A DNA stretch of 64,000 bases from Porodaedalea pini (lineage: Eukaryota; Basidiomycota; Agaricomycetes; Hymenochaetales; Hymenochaetaceae): positions 248,001 to 312,000 of the forward strand of contig NBAY01000048.1 of the NCBI GenBank assembly GCA_002794775.1, read 5' to 3'. The stretch's first letter is position 1. Each line of letters begins with the position of its first letter. Made by a program: the position numbers and the translations under genes. A model generated the notes under the pieces. The model searched no databases. It was not told the origin of the DNA and saw only the letters and a list, made by a program, of their open reading frames with translations. Shown here piece by piece: positions 34,828 to 48,050 of the stretch.

Positions 34828-37800
34828 TTACTTCCCCCTCAAGGTTGGGCGTCCCAACCAACCAAGATCACAGTCATCTGGCTCGGTGTCGACAAAGAGT
34901 GGGCGGAGTCGTTGGTGAGGAATGTCGAGTTTTTGAGGAGCGCCGGGGTGTTTCTGATAGAACTCAGCGATCACCTCCTTTGCGTTCTCACTGAAGTCCA
35001 TCTCAGGCTGCCAAGTTGGTTCATTGTATCTGACCCACTTGACGAGGTACTGCAGTTTTCCTCGATGCAGACATGAGTCGATGACTTCCTCGACCTTGTA
35101 TTCTTCCTCATTGTCAACAATCTTTGGTGGTGGCGGTGGCTGCTGTTTCTGGCCTTCAAAGGCTGGTTCAACAGTGGGCTTTAGTAGAGCTTCGTTGAAG
35201 ATGGGGTGGACTTTTTTCCATCGCTTTGGGAGCTTGAGCTTGTACGCACTTGCTCCCACCTTGTCAACAACGTCGAAGGGACCATACCACTTGTCAGCAA
35301 GCTTCTTCGTTGGCGAGTCTGTACTGATGTTTTGTCCGTCGAGGAAGACCTTGTCGCCAGCCTGGTACTTCACTGATGTTCCTGCCGTCCAGTCATGGTA
35401 GCGCTTCATGTCCTCCGCTGCCTTGACCAGGTTGTCCTTCACAACACGATGAGTCTCCTTGATGTGCTTCACGAATTCTTCCACTGACATGTTGGTCGAG
35501 GAAGTTCGTACTGCGTCAAAGCTCATAGGGTGACGTCCAGTATTCGCGTAGAAGGGAGACATCTTTGTCGCTGAGTGTTCATGGTTGTTGTATGCAAATT
35601 CTGCGAGGGGGAGCCAGTCCTTCCAGTCCAATTGTCGATGGTTAACAAAGAGCCTAAGGTACTGTTCAAGTTCTTGGTTAACGCATTCAGTCTGACCGTC
35701 CGTCTGCTGGTGATATGCCGTTGACGGGTTGCCTTCGATGTGCAGGAGTTTGTATAGCTCCTTCATCATCGACGCGTCGAACTACGTGCCACGGTCATGG
35801 ATGATCTTCTTTGGTAGGCCGTGGAGGCGGAAGATGTGGTCGCGGTACAACTGAGCCATGCCTTCCGCTGACAGCTTTGTCATCGTTGGGATCATGTGCA
35901 TCTGCTTTGAGAATCTATCCACGATGACGCAGATCGTGTTATGTCCCTTCGAGTCTGGGAGTTCTCTGATGAGATCGACCATAACAATTTCCCAAGGACC
36001 TTCAGGGACTGCGTTTGGGTGAAGTGGCCTTGACCTCGACGTTCTCAGCGCCTTTGTTTGCTGACAATGATCACATCCTCGGACATACGTTCGGATGTCG
36101 GAGAACATCGACACCCACCAGAAGTCTTGCCGGACAAGCTCCACCGTTTTCGATGCTCCTGGATGCCCAGCCAGTACTGAGTCGTGACACTCCTGCAACA
36201 CAGATTCCTTTATTGTCGACGGGACGTATACCCTCCCCTTCATCCGCCACAAACCGTCGATCTCCATCATCCCTGTCGGCCTTTCCGACTCGTGTTGTGC
36301 CCTCTGCGCTTCACCCACTCTGTCTAACACCTCATCACGCGACGTCCTCACCACTCCACGATTCAGCCACTTCTCCTTGATGAACACGACACCATCATTG
36401 TCATCCTTGCCCTCGTCATAGCCAGTCTTACGCAACAGTAAGTCCGCCTTGCCCATTGTCTTCCCCGACTTGTGCTCAAGGTGGAAGTTGAATTCCTCGA
36501 GTTCTGTTCACCAGCGAGCTTGTTGATAGCTCAGCTTCTGCGCCGACTTGAAGTAAGTAAGGTTGGTGTGATCAGACCAGATTTCGATAGGGTGACAGGC
36601 ACCGAGAAGGTACTGTCTCCACTCCTTGAGTGCCAAAATGATTGCGAGCATCTCCTTGTCATAGATCTCATAGTTTCATTCTGCCAGTAGGAGTGCTTCT
36701 GACCTGTAGGCGATTACCCTCCACTTGCCTTCCTGCTTCTGCAGCAACACGCCTCCAAGTGCGAAGTTTGATGAGTCCGCTTCAATGCGGAAAGGGCCCT
36801 CATTGTTCATGATGGCCAGGACTGGAGGTGAGCAGAGACATTGTCTCAACTCCTCGAACGCTTCCTGCTGTTTGGTCTCCCATACCTAGTCCTTCTTGCC
36901 TGTTAGCGATGTTAGCAGATGGACTACCTTGCTGTAGTCCTTGATGAACCGTTGCAGCCAGTTGCCCATGCCGAGGAATTGTTGCAGCTGTTTGAGGTTT
37001 CGTGGGACCGGCCAGTCTGCGATTGCTGCCGTCTTCGCTGGGTCCACCCTGATCTCGCCATTACCTATGATGTGGCCGAGGTACTTCACAACTTTGGTGT
37101 CAAACTCGCATTTCTCCGGTTTCAGGTACAGGCCGTTCTCTCGCAAGATCTGAAGGACACGTCTCGATGTCTCGATATGTTCCTCGAGAGTTTGCGAGAG
37201 AATCAGTATGTCGTCGAGGTAGACGATGATCAAGTTGTCATAGATCAATCCCTTGAAGATGTGGTTGACAAAAGCCTGAAACGTCACCGGTGCATTGCAA
37301 AGACCAAAGAACATGACTGTCGGTTCGAAAAGACCCATGTTCGTGCAGAACGCTGCCTTCCATTCATCGCCTTCTTGGATCCGGACATTGTAGTATCCCC
37401 AGCGAAGATCAAGTTTGGTGATGAACTTTGCCTTCTTGACCTTGTTGACCAGTTCGTCGATGAGGGGGAGAGGATACTTGTTCTTGATTGTACCGTCATT
37501 GAGTTTACGATAGTCCTGGATTGGGCGTAGTGATTTGTCGGCCTTCTTAATAAAAAAGAAGGGCGACACCATCGGTGAGATCGACTTTCGTATGCGGCCC
37601 GACTTCAAGTTCTCTTCGAGGAAGTCCTTTAGTGATTGCTGTTCTGTCGGTGTCAGCGGATAGATCTTGCAGTCGCTTGGCTTGAAGTCGGGTTTCAAGT
37701 CGATGACATGATCCCAGGGGCAATGTTCCAGTAGCTTCTCGAAACCTTTCTCACTGAAGACGTCAGCAAAGTTGTTTAGATATGCGGGCCAGGACGTCTT

Positions 37801-38448
37801 GTCCATTTGCACCTCTCTCACCCTCCTCACCTCCTCTACTCCCTCCTTCTCGATCACGCACTCTTCTGGACAATGGGTGAATTCAATCGAACCTGTCTTC
37901 CAGTTGACCTCCAGGTTGTGGCGTTGAAGCCAGTCATAGCCCAGGAAGATGTTCGACAATGCCAGGGATGTCACCGCAAGGACGATCTTTTCCTTGTGAT
38001 GTCCAATCATTAGCTCAACGTTGACGTATTTCTCGATCAAACCAGCCTCATTGTGCATGCCGTCTGCATTGAGTACCGCAAGGGGTCTGATGTATTGCTT
38101 GGTTTCCAACCCATAGTGTTCGACGAACCTCACATCAATGCACGATCCCGTACACCCCGAATCCACGAGCGCATGCGCATCTACCTCCCTCGTCTCACCC
38201 TCCACGTTACATCCGACGTTCAGGAGGAGGTCCAGCTGGCGTCTGCCAGTTCCCCTCATGAACAATTGCTCGTATTTGCTTTTCTCATTCACACTGGTGG
38301 GGACTTCGTAATTGGGAAAACCATCGCCGTCGTTTGCATCTACGTGTTGTACAGACGGTTGGTTATATTTTATCGAGTCTGGATATGAAGCCCCTTGTTC
38401 TTCTCGGTCAGTCGCCCTGATGGTTATGCCTGACCACTTGCAAAACCC
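34828..38448 (-). pseudogene. Gypsy copy 1 pol (PR-RT-RH-IN-chromodomain), nonsense-damaged
   Basis: Enters from gag by a -1 shift at 38442-38448. Seen in order: protease ALVDSGCTGS, RT with LDLRWGYYNVRI, GLCNAPVTFQ and YLDDILIL, RNase H, the integrase zinc finger HPGASKTVE...GCDHCQQTK, integrase core (VDLIRELPD, VIVDRFSKQMH, HDRGT, TDGQTECVNQ), and a chromodomain with LQYLVKWVRYNEPTWQPEMD. Stops interrupt it near 36885, 36674, 36507 and 35780. The family integrates with the help of the chromodomain, which may direct it to heterochromatin. Confidence 0.92.
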
Positions 38449-39776
38449 TGCGAGTCGATGACCTCTTCATCATCTCCTTCCTCCTCCACATAGTCCTCCA
38501 CTGTTGCCTTTCGAGTGTCTACGACTTCCTCAAATGCCGATTCCTTCATTGCCCCTAGCTCATCGGCGAGGAGGCGACGTTCACTGGGTGCCATCATCTG
38601 CAGCATACACTGCATGATCATCTTCCCTTGTGGGCATGCGTCCTTAAAGTGACCGAGCTGGCCACAGATCCAGCACGTGCGTCGGCGTTGCACCTCATTC
38701 ATCAAGACGTCCATGGGCTGGCCAGCGCCTCCAAAGGTAATGCCGGTCGCGTCGCGTTTGTCGACGTGGGGGGCGGCCGTCTGACGGCGAGCCAGGGGTG
38801 CTTGTTGTTGCTGTTGATGCGGTGGAAGCGGGAATGTGCGACCTCGCTGGATTGCGTGGATTTGCTGTTCGCCTCGGTTGATCTCGATGGCCTTCTTCTT
38901 CCAGTCGTCATACGTTGTCGGAACCAGCGTCGACCTCAACACTCCACACACCACCTCTATGTTCATCGCCCTCTTCAGGTGGTCACAGATGATGCTGTCA
39001 TCTGTCAGCCCCGCTCTCGTGATGACGACGTCAAGATCCTGGAAGAATTCATCGGCGGTGAGATCCTTCTGAACCTTGGTTCGGAACTTTGCCAGCGCCT
39101 TTTCCTTTCGGTTCGGATCGTCGAACAAAGCATCTAGGTGCTCTTGAAACCTCATCCAACTGTCTGTGAAGGTCACGATGCCCGCTGTTGTCGACTCCTC
39201 CACATAATTCTGCACCCACGTCACCACATTGCCTCCCTTCAAGTAGGAGAGAGCAACGTATATCTTACTCTCCAATGTGGGGTATCAATTTGGGTTTGCG
39301 GAGACGAAAAGGAGGACCTCGCGTTTGAAGTCTAGATAGTCGTCGCCACCAGTGAATTCACGTGGCCGGGCGACGTCGATGTTGGGGGTCGGGGGGTTAG
39401 CTGCAGCGACCGGCGCCAGGGCATTGTTCGCCTGATGGGCAAAGGCGCCTGCAACGATGGCCACGATCTGCTCCATCTGCTGCTGACTGAAACCTCCTGC
39501 TGACATTGCGGGTTCGGGCATTGGCGTCAAAGGTTCAGGGGGGGTTGGCGGTGAAGGGTCTCTACGAGCCTCACGGTAAGGGCCTGGAGTCGGAGGCAGA
39601 AGGACCGTGGACATTGATGGTGCTGGTGATGATGGAGCAGCCGGGGGCCACCTTGCTCTCCTTCCTTGTTCGTCTGATGAATACCAGCTGTGCCAGACTT
39701 CACTCCACCAGATATCGTGTATGACGCCGCTGTTGTTGGTCGCGACGTAGCCTGGTCGGTCTGGATTCCAACGCAC
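38424..39776 (-). pseudogene. Gypsy copy 1 gag with one in-frame TGA
   Basis: Pro-rich N-terminus, then the Gag core and zinc knuckle CWICGQLGHFKDACP (about 38680). TGA at 39287-39285 splits it after LLFVSANPN; copy 2 has a stop at the same codon. Ends DSQGFASGQA and a stop at 38424. Confidence 0.9.
38442..38448 (-). promoter_or_regulatory. candidate -1 ribosomal frameshift site, Gypsy copy 1
   Basis: Coding strand reads CAG GGT TTT GCA in gag phase, that is the heptamer G GGT TTT in exact X XXY YYZ register, 4 codons before the gag stop. The pol frame is -1 relative to gag and is open from here. The same site is in copy 2. Confidence 0.6.
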
Positions 39777-40216
39777 CGATGCAGGAAGGGCCCGTCGCTG
39801 TTCGTCGGTGAGATCTATCTTGACAATGGCGGAGGAACAGGGATGGGTTGTGCGTTTGATCCGGGGTTACGCCAACGTTGGACGGGTTCATCGGCAAAGT
39901 TGATGATGAGGTGGAACGATGCGGCAGAGATAACAATCGACAATGACGTTGACGACTGAACACGTAATGTCACCCACGTCCAGGTCAAGTGGCTCCTCCA
40001 CCAAAGGGAGATGTGGAGAGCCAGGGTCGGGGAAAGTCGGTTGGAAGTATTACTTAATACACGAACATCCGAAAACGTCTGGGCAGGGTTAAGGGTTGTC
40101 GTTTAGGGGGTTCTCACGTCAAGTCTGTTGAGGGGAGCGCTCCTCTAGACCGAATGAAGGCGAGTCGACAGCGACGACGTATGCTGGGGATGAGCCTGGG
40201 TGTGGTTCTGCTTTTA

Positions 40217-40658
40217 TGTTAGGTGGGAGTCCGGGAGACGGCTCGGACTGGGCAGGCCTCAGCTGACTGTCATCTGGGATGTGTTATACTTGAGCAGGGA
40301 CTCGGGACATGCTATACTCAGGCTAGGTCATCACGGAGGTAAGAGGATTAATACAGTGTACTCTACTACAGGAGGGGGGACACGGTCTCACCTAGGCCGT
40401 CACGGAGGTAAGAGGAAAAGCAGAACAGGTGTTCAGATGCAATTCCTCTTCCTTATATACAGTGATCACCTCATGAGAACCGGTTGCCCAATTGTCTAAG
40501 ATTACATAAAGGGAGCAGAATGGAACAAATGAAGGTCAGGTGTAAGGGGGTGCGGGAAATGATTGAAAAGATGCTTAATTATAATGAAAAGGAGCAATTA
40601 AAAGAAAAGAAAATAGTAAAAGGGAAAATAAAAGAAGGGAAAAGTTCGAGTCCTGACA
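40217..40658 (-). repeat. Gypsy copy 1, 5' LTR
   Basis: 442 bp match to 34386-34827 with scattered, mostly transition, differences. No clear tRNA primer site is visible just inside it. Confidence 0.93.
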
Positions 40659-40663
40659 AATTG

Positions 40664-41006
40664 CCAAGTTCAAAATGCTCAAGTATGTCAATGATATACT
40701 GGCACTAAGATATGGACAAAGAGTGCTGAGAGCAATCACGCTCAATGTGAACTCCCAAGAGGAATGAAGTTGGCCCAAGGTCATGTAGCTTGAAGTGCTT
40801 CTCCAACTCACTCATCACAAACTGGTACTGCTCCTTCGACTTTGCAGCAATGGTCATGTCATCAACATAGACAGGAATGATAATGCACACATCCTCTCTG
40901 CGATAGACCCATATGCTGTTGTCGCAGCGTACCAGTTGGAAGTCCATATCCTTCAATACTGAATCGAGTTTCTTGTGCCACTGGCGTCCAGCCTGTTTCA
41001 GTCCAT
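40664..41006 (-). pseudogene. Copia-A reverse transcriptase, catalytic part
   Basis: Reads NGLKQAGRQWHKKLDSVLKD, then IIPVYVDDMTIAAKS with the YVDD active site and LGPTSFLLGVHIERD, open on the minus strand. It lies between Gypsy copy 1 (left) and the gene-fragment element (right), which cuts the codon series KSIY|GLKQAG; the other side is at 47130. Confidence 0.9.
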
Positions 41007-41502
41007 TACGATTACTGAGTTTACGAAGTATCGTCTTTTGTTGTGGGCCAATTTTTGGAGCCCGATTTGGGTTTTTGTCAGCTTCATAAGCTGATTGCAT
41101 ACCATATATGTTAATTTTGGACCCCATTTCTGCTAAATTGAGCAGTGGCGATGAAGTCGTTCACTGCTTTTGTGGCTGTACAGTGCTCACTTTCTTCATT
41201 GACATATTTAATTTTATGCAACCATCCAAATCTCAAGCTTGAGGCATGTAAAAAAACTTCAGACAATTCACTATCTGTCTATATATTTTCTGTAAAATAA
41301 AGTGGCCTGGTTGAATTAAAAATCGGTCGAAAGCAGAGTTGACGACAGTGCCAACATGTGATCTCCAACCTGCCAGTGGACGGTCTGTTTTGCTGCAGCA
41401 AAGACACTTGCTTCGCTCCCTCCACTTGAGCTGAATCGTCTCCTTCACTTTTCTCTTGGGCTTTCTCTGCTTTTTTCTTATTCACACAACATCACTGCTT
41501 CT

Positions 41503-41935
41503 CATGGTAGCCGTCCTGTCACAGCTGCCTGCCTGCCCACCCGCGCTGCTCGAGGCAACGAAGAGGTCGATGACAGCATGGCAAGAGGACCTCCAATTGC
41601 TCTTTCATCGCACGAAAGATTGCTTCCCAGACGTCGTCTGGGATCTAATGGATGAGGACGCGATGGACGAAGGCAGCAATGCGGACTCGGAGGTTTGGGG
41701 ACATAAAGGTGAGCACAAGCGCAGAACCTTCCACCTGTCCTTGAGACCAACAGATGCTAGCTATCGTTTATGCTCGTGCACTATTCAGTTTACAGGCATG
41801 CTATTTCTCGTTCCACCCGGCACCTATCGCGTCCCCACTTCCTTTCGCTGCCTCTCAGACACCGTCTCTTCCAATGCCGACGACATCTGCACTCTCTTTC
41901 AACCTTGGCATTGAGTTCCCCTACCTGTCCTCCAT
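41503..41935 (+). pseudogene. captured fragment of a BTB-like protein gene
   Basis: Exon MVAVLSQLPACPPALLEATK ... DSEVWGHK ends at a GTGAGC donor (41709). The next exon begins after CCAACAG (about 41754) with MLAIVYARALFSLQACYFSF. The H-K-x-I-V-Y-A-R-A pattern across the junction resembles basidiomycete BTB/POZ proteins. Assignment is tentative; the fragment ends before eIF4G begins. Confidence 0.4.
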
Positions 41936-42007
41936 GCGCTCCACTTCACCTTCTCAATTCCGGCCTATCTCCCCTGCGCCCGCTGTATTCGGCTCCCTCA
42001 CGCACAT

Positions 42008-43045
42008 ATCTCTCAACCATAATCCCGCTTGGACCGCTCGACCTCTCCTCAACTCACAAATCCATCCCTCAACCTCTCCCATCCGCCCTTGCTACCGCTC
42101 GCCACATCCAAGATGTTTACCAGGTCCGGTATCCGGAAGGCATCAAGAATCCCAAGCCAGAGCTTAACACGAACACGAAGGATGGCAAATTCCGGTTCGT
42201 ATTTATTGTCTCGCTTTCTTTCCATGACTAACAAGTTAACACTATATTTCTGCGATTAGCTATGATCGAGACTTCCTTCTCCAATTCATGTCCGTGTGCA
42301 ACGAAAAGCCGTACAATCTCCCTCCTCTTAAGGCTATCGGTCTCGAGTCATCCGACCAATCGCACTCTATGGGACGGGGTGGCTCTGGACGCCGAGGTGT
42401 ATCTGGTAGTATGGGCCGGCCATCTTCCACTGCTTCAAGGCAAGCATCGATTGGGCTTGGCATGGGTGCTTTGAACGGCTTCGGCGGCGAACCTGGTTCA
42501 GGCTTTGCGATGGGCAACTTCTCTGCACCGAACAAACTGTCAAGTGAAGAGCGCTGCATGCGCTCGACGTCGATGAGCGATGAGCCCGGTGGCCTTCCAT
42601 TAGCAAGCGGGCGCCCATCGCCTATTGTTCGCTCTTCCAGTCAGGATGGCGCGGGCGCTTTGGGCAACAAGTGTACGCGTAGCAAACGTGGCGACTCAAC
42701 ACGCAACGAGTCAAACCGAATCCGCGCTTCTGCCAATCAGTTCAACACGAATGCTGCTTCCTCCGTCGAACCTGTCGCGCCGCTCGAGCAGTCTGCGAAC
42801 CGCTGGGTCGTGGGGAGCGTGTCCAGGCGTGGGGCCTCGAATGACCCAGACCCACCCGAGATCGCGGACAAGAAGGTCCGTTCGCTGCTCAACAAGCTCA
42901 CTATGGAGAAGTTTGAGTCTATCTTAAACCAGATCATTGTGTGGGCAAACAAGAGTGAGAGCGAGAAGGATGGGCGTACGCTTATTCAGGTCGTCCGGCC
43001 TGTGTTCGAGAAGGCGACGGATGAGGCGGCTGGAGTAACCCTGTC
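42008..43045 (+). pseudogene. captured fragment of translation factor eIF4G
   Basis: Two exons with the intron kept (42195-42258). They carry [37 protein letters not shown], a Gly/Ser-rich linker, and the start of the MIF4G domain ([20 protein letters not shown], then [20 protein letters not shown]). It stops within MIF4G, where PRP8 sequence begins. Known role of the intact protein: scaffold of the cap-binding complex. This piece lacks both gene ends. Confidence 0.88.
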
Positions 43046-43059
43046 TCCTCTCATGGTTT

Positions 43060-45553
<2,494 letters not shown>

Positions 45554-45555
45554 GG

Positions 45556-46884
45556 AAGTGAATCCCGTTTGGCTTCAGGCATCGCACACTACCTCACTTT
45601 ACGAAGGATGACTTCAGCCCAGAGACGCGCGGTTTCGTTGAGAACTCGTATCTTCGTGGAGTAACTCCGCAAGAGTTTTTCTTCCACGCTATGGCTGGTC
45701 GCGAAGGTTTGATCGATACCGCTGTCAAGACGGCCGAGACTGTTTACATTCAGTGTCGACTTGTAAAGACACTCGAAGACGTGACTGTCTGCTACGACGG
45801 GACTGTACGAAACTCACTGGATGACCTGATCCAATTCGTGCATGGCGAGGATGGTATGGACTGTGCTTTTATTGAACGGCAAACGATCAAAACGTTCGGT
45901 ATCAATGATCGCGAGTTCGAACATCGCTATCGGGTCGACGTCACTGACCCGAAGGGTGGATTCCTTCCTGGTGTTTTGCAAGTCGGTATCGACGACTCAT
46001 CCCGCGAGCTCCGGCAAATACTCGACGAGGAATACGATTGTCTTCATGAGGATCGTAAATTGCTCCGTGAATTCATTTTCTCGGGCCGTGACAATTCCGC
46101 TGCCCACTATCTTCCTGTCAACCTGAACCGCATCGTGCAGAACGCAATGCAGAATTTCCATATCGACCGCAGAAAACCGAGCGATCTGAGCCGATTTACA
46201 TTATTGAGCAGGTGCAGTAGCTGGCAGACCGCCTCATCGTTGTGCGCGGCGATGATCTTTTAATAAAGGAGGCTGCCGAGAACACTTCTCTTGCATTCCG
46301 CATACACCTTCGGGCGACTTTTGCCGCGCGTCCAGTCCTAGAGGAGTTCCATCTCAACAGAGAAGCATTTGACTGGGTTTTGGGCGAGGTGGAGACGAAG
46401 TTCAACGAGTCGGTCGCTCATCCGGGCGAGATGTGCAGCACACTCGCTGCCCAGTCGATCGGTGGGCCGGCGACGCAGATGACACTAAATACCTTCCATT
46501 ACGCCGGTGTTTCGAGTTAAAACGTCACGCTCGGTGTGCTGCGTCTTAAAGAAATCATCAACTTCGCCATGAATATCAAGACTCCGTGTACCTGGACCCA
46601 GAAATTGCTGCTGTCGACACGAGGGCCAAGTCGGTGCAAACAGAACTTGCGTACACATCGCTGCGTACCGTTACAGCGGCGGTTGAGATCTACTACGATC
46701 CTGATTCAAGTACGACGATCATTGAAGAGGATAAGAAGTTTGTTGATGCATTCCTCGCCATCTCCGACGAGGAAATTGAGTCGGGTCTTCATCTTCAGTC
46801 GCCATGGCTACTTCGTCTTGAGCTCGGTCGCTCGAAGATGCTTGACAGGAAACTTACAAACGTTGCTGGTCGTATTACGGAAAG
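45556..46884 (+). pseudogene. captured fragment of RNA polymerase II largest subunit RPB1
   Basis: Begins [20 protein letters not shown], then [71 protein letters not shown] (normal subunits have SIGEPATQM), LRLKEIINFA, and ends at MLDRKLTNVAGRITESFA. A TAA at 46518-46520 and several frameshifts disable it. It lacks both ends and the heptapeptide tail. The next sequence belongs to the CAP-Gly-like gene. Confidence 0.92.
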
Positions 46885-46953
46885 CTTTGCCATTGCCGAA
46901 AATGCCATCTAAGGAAAATATCAACCTTGAAGATCCTCCCAATACAGGCAGTA
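46885..46953 (+). pseudogene. start of a CAP-Gly-like gene fragment, cut by MITE-C
   Basis: About 70 bp reading [19 protein letters not shown]. The same text follows RPB1 in the copy at the right edge ([18 protein letters not shown]), where the gene continues. Here it stops at AGTA, where MITE-C begins. Confidence 0.7.
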
Positions 46954-47129
46954 CTTGAGGTAGTGGGCCATTAGGATGGCAAGCTACGATTACTGTTTTC
47001 TGTGTCTTTCATCATATGAGAGGACTAAAGCTTGCAAATTATACTAAAATATTATTCTCATTAGTGAATTATTTAGTATTCAGTAAATAGTAATCGTAGC
47101 TTGCCATCCTAATGGCCCACTACCTCAAG
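46954..47129. mobile_element. MITE-C copy 1: 176-bp TIR unit, TA on both sides
   Basis: Terminal inverted repeats of about 45 bp, CTTGAGGTAGTGGGCCATTA and onward to GCTACGATTACT. TA at 46952-46953 and 47130-47131. No coding. Closely matches 62235-62412. Confidence 0.85.
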
Positions 47130-47678
47130 TAGATAGACTTTACTAGCTTAAGAACAAACCCAGCACCATAATACTCCTCAAACCCTTCAGGCTGGTCCAT
47201 GTAGACATCATGATCTATCTCACCATTGAGAAAAGTGGTGGAGATGTCTACACTGTAAAGCTCAAGGTCCTCAAGTGCAGCTATAGCCAGAATTGCACGT
47301 AGTGCTGCCCACTTTGCAGTTGGTGCAAACACCTATGAAAACTCCAATCCTAGGCACTGTGAGTATCCCTTTGCAACCAGTCTTGCCTTGTACCTGTTCA
47401 CAGAGCCATCTGCCTTGCACTTGAGTTTGAACACCCAGTGACAACCAATAGTCTTACGACCAGTTGGAAGTCTGACAGGCTGGAAAGTGCCATTCTCAAT
47501 CAGACTGATGAACTCTTCCATTGCAGCCTGTTCCCAAAGATGGGCATTAGGGTGCCCCTTGATATCCTTCTATTGGTAGGGCTCTGGACCATATTGCTTG
47601 CGCACTTCTGCAGAGAATACATGCTCAAGACGATTTGTAGACTTGAAAACATAGTCAAATGCATCATCAAAAGCAATG
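47130..47678 (-). pseudogene. Copia-A reverse transcriptase, N-terminal part
   Basis: Reads MEEFISLIENGTFQPVRLP, TIGCHWVFKLKCKADGSV, VFAPTAKWAALRAILAIAAL and YMDQPEGFEEYYGAGF, ending KSIY at the insertion point. TAG codons interrupt at about 47334 and 47570. The right side is cut by Gypsy copy 2 (duplication CAATG 47674-47678). Confidence 0.9.
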
Positions 47679-48050
47679 TGTTAGGCGGGAGTCTGGGAGA
47701 CGGCTCGGACTGGGCAGGCCTTGGCTGACTATCGTCTGGGATGTGCTATACTCGAGCAGGGACTCGGGACATGCTGTACTCAGGCTAGGTCGTCACGGAG
47801 GTAAGAGGAAAAGCAGAACAGGTGTTCAGATGCGATTCCTCTTCCTTATATACAGTGATCACCTCGTGAGAACCGGTTGCCCCATTGTCTAAGATTACAT
47901 AAAGGGAGCGGAATGGAATGAATGAAGGTCATGTGAAAGGAGTGTGGGAAATGATTGAAAAGATGATCAATTATAATGAAAAGGAGCGGTTAAAAGAAAA
48001 GAAATGGTAAAAGGAAAATGAAAGAAAAGGTGAAAGTTCAAGTCCTAACA
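47679..48050 (-). repeat. Gypsy copy 2, 3' LTR
   Basis: 372 bp, TGTTAGG...CCTAACA on the plus strand; the pyrimidine run CCCCCCCTC just inside is the complement of the polypurine tract. Confidence 0.93.

Larger units (their letters stand above)
34386..40658 (-). mobile_element. Gypsy copy 1: Ty3/gypsy chromovirus inserted in Copia-A
   Basis: 6,273 bp with 442-bp LTRs starting TGTTAGG and ending CTGACA on the plus strand. Perfect 5-bp duplication AATTG (34381-34385 and 40659-40663). Gag and pol read on the minus strand. A chromodomain closes pol. At least four in-frame stops. Copy 2 of the family is at 47679-53820. Confidence 0.95.

Noticed and set aside
36919..37530. 203-codon plus-strand frame, present in both Gypsy copies
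   Set aside because: Antisense of the RT core; its conservation follows from RT and the near-identical tract.
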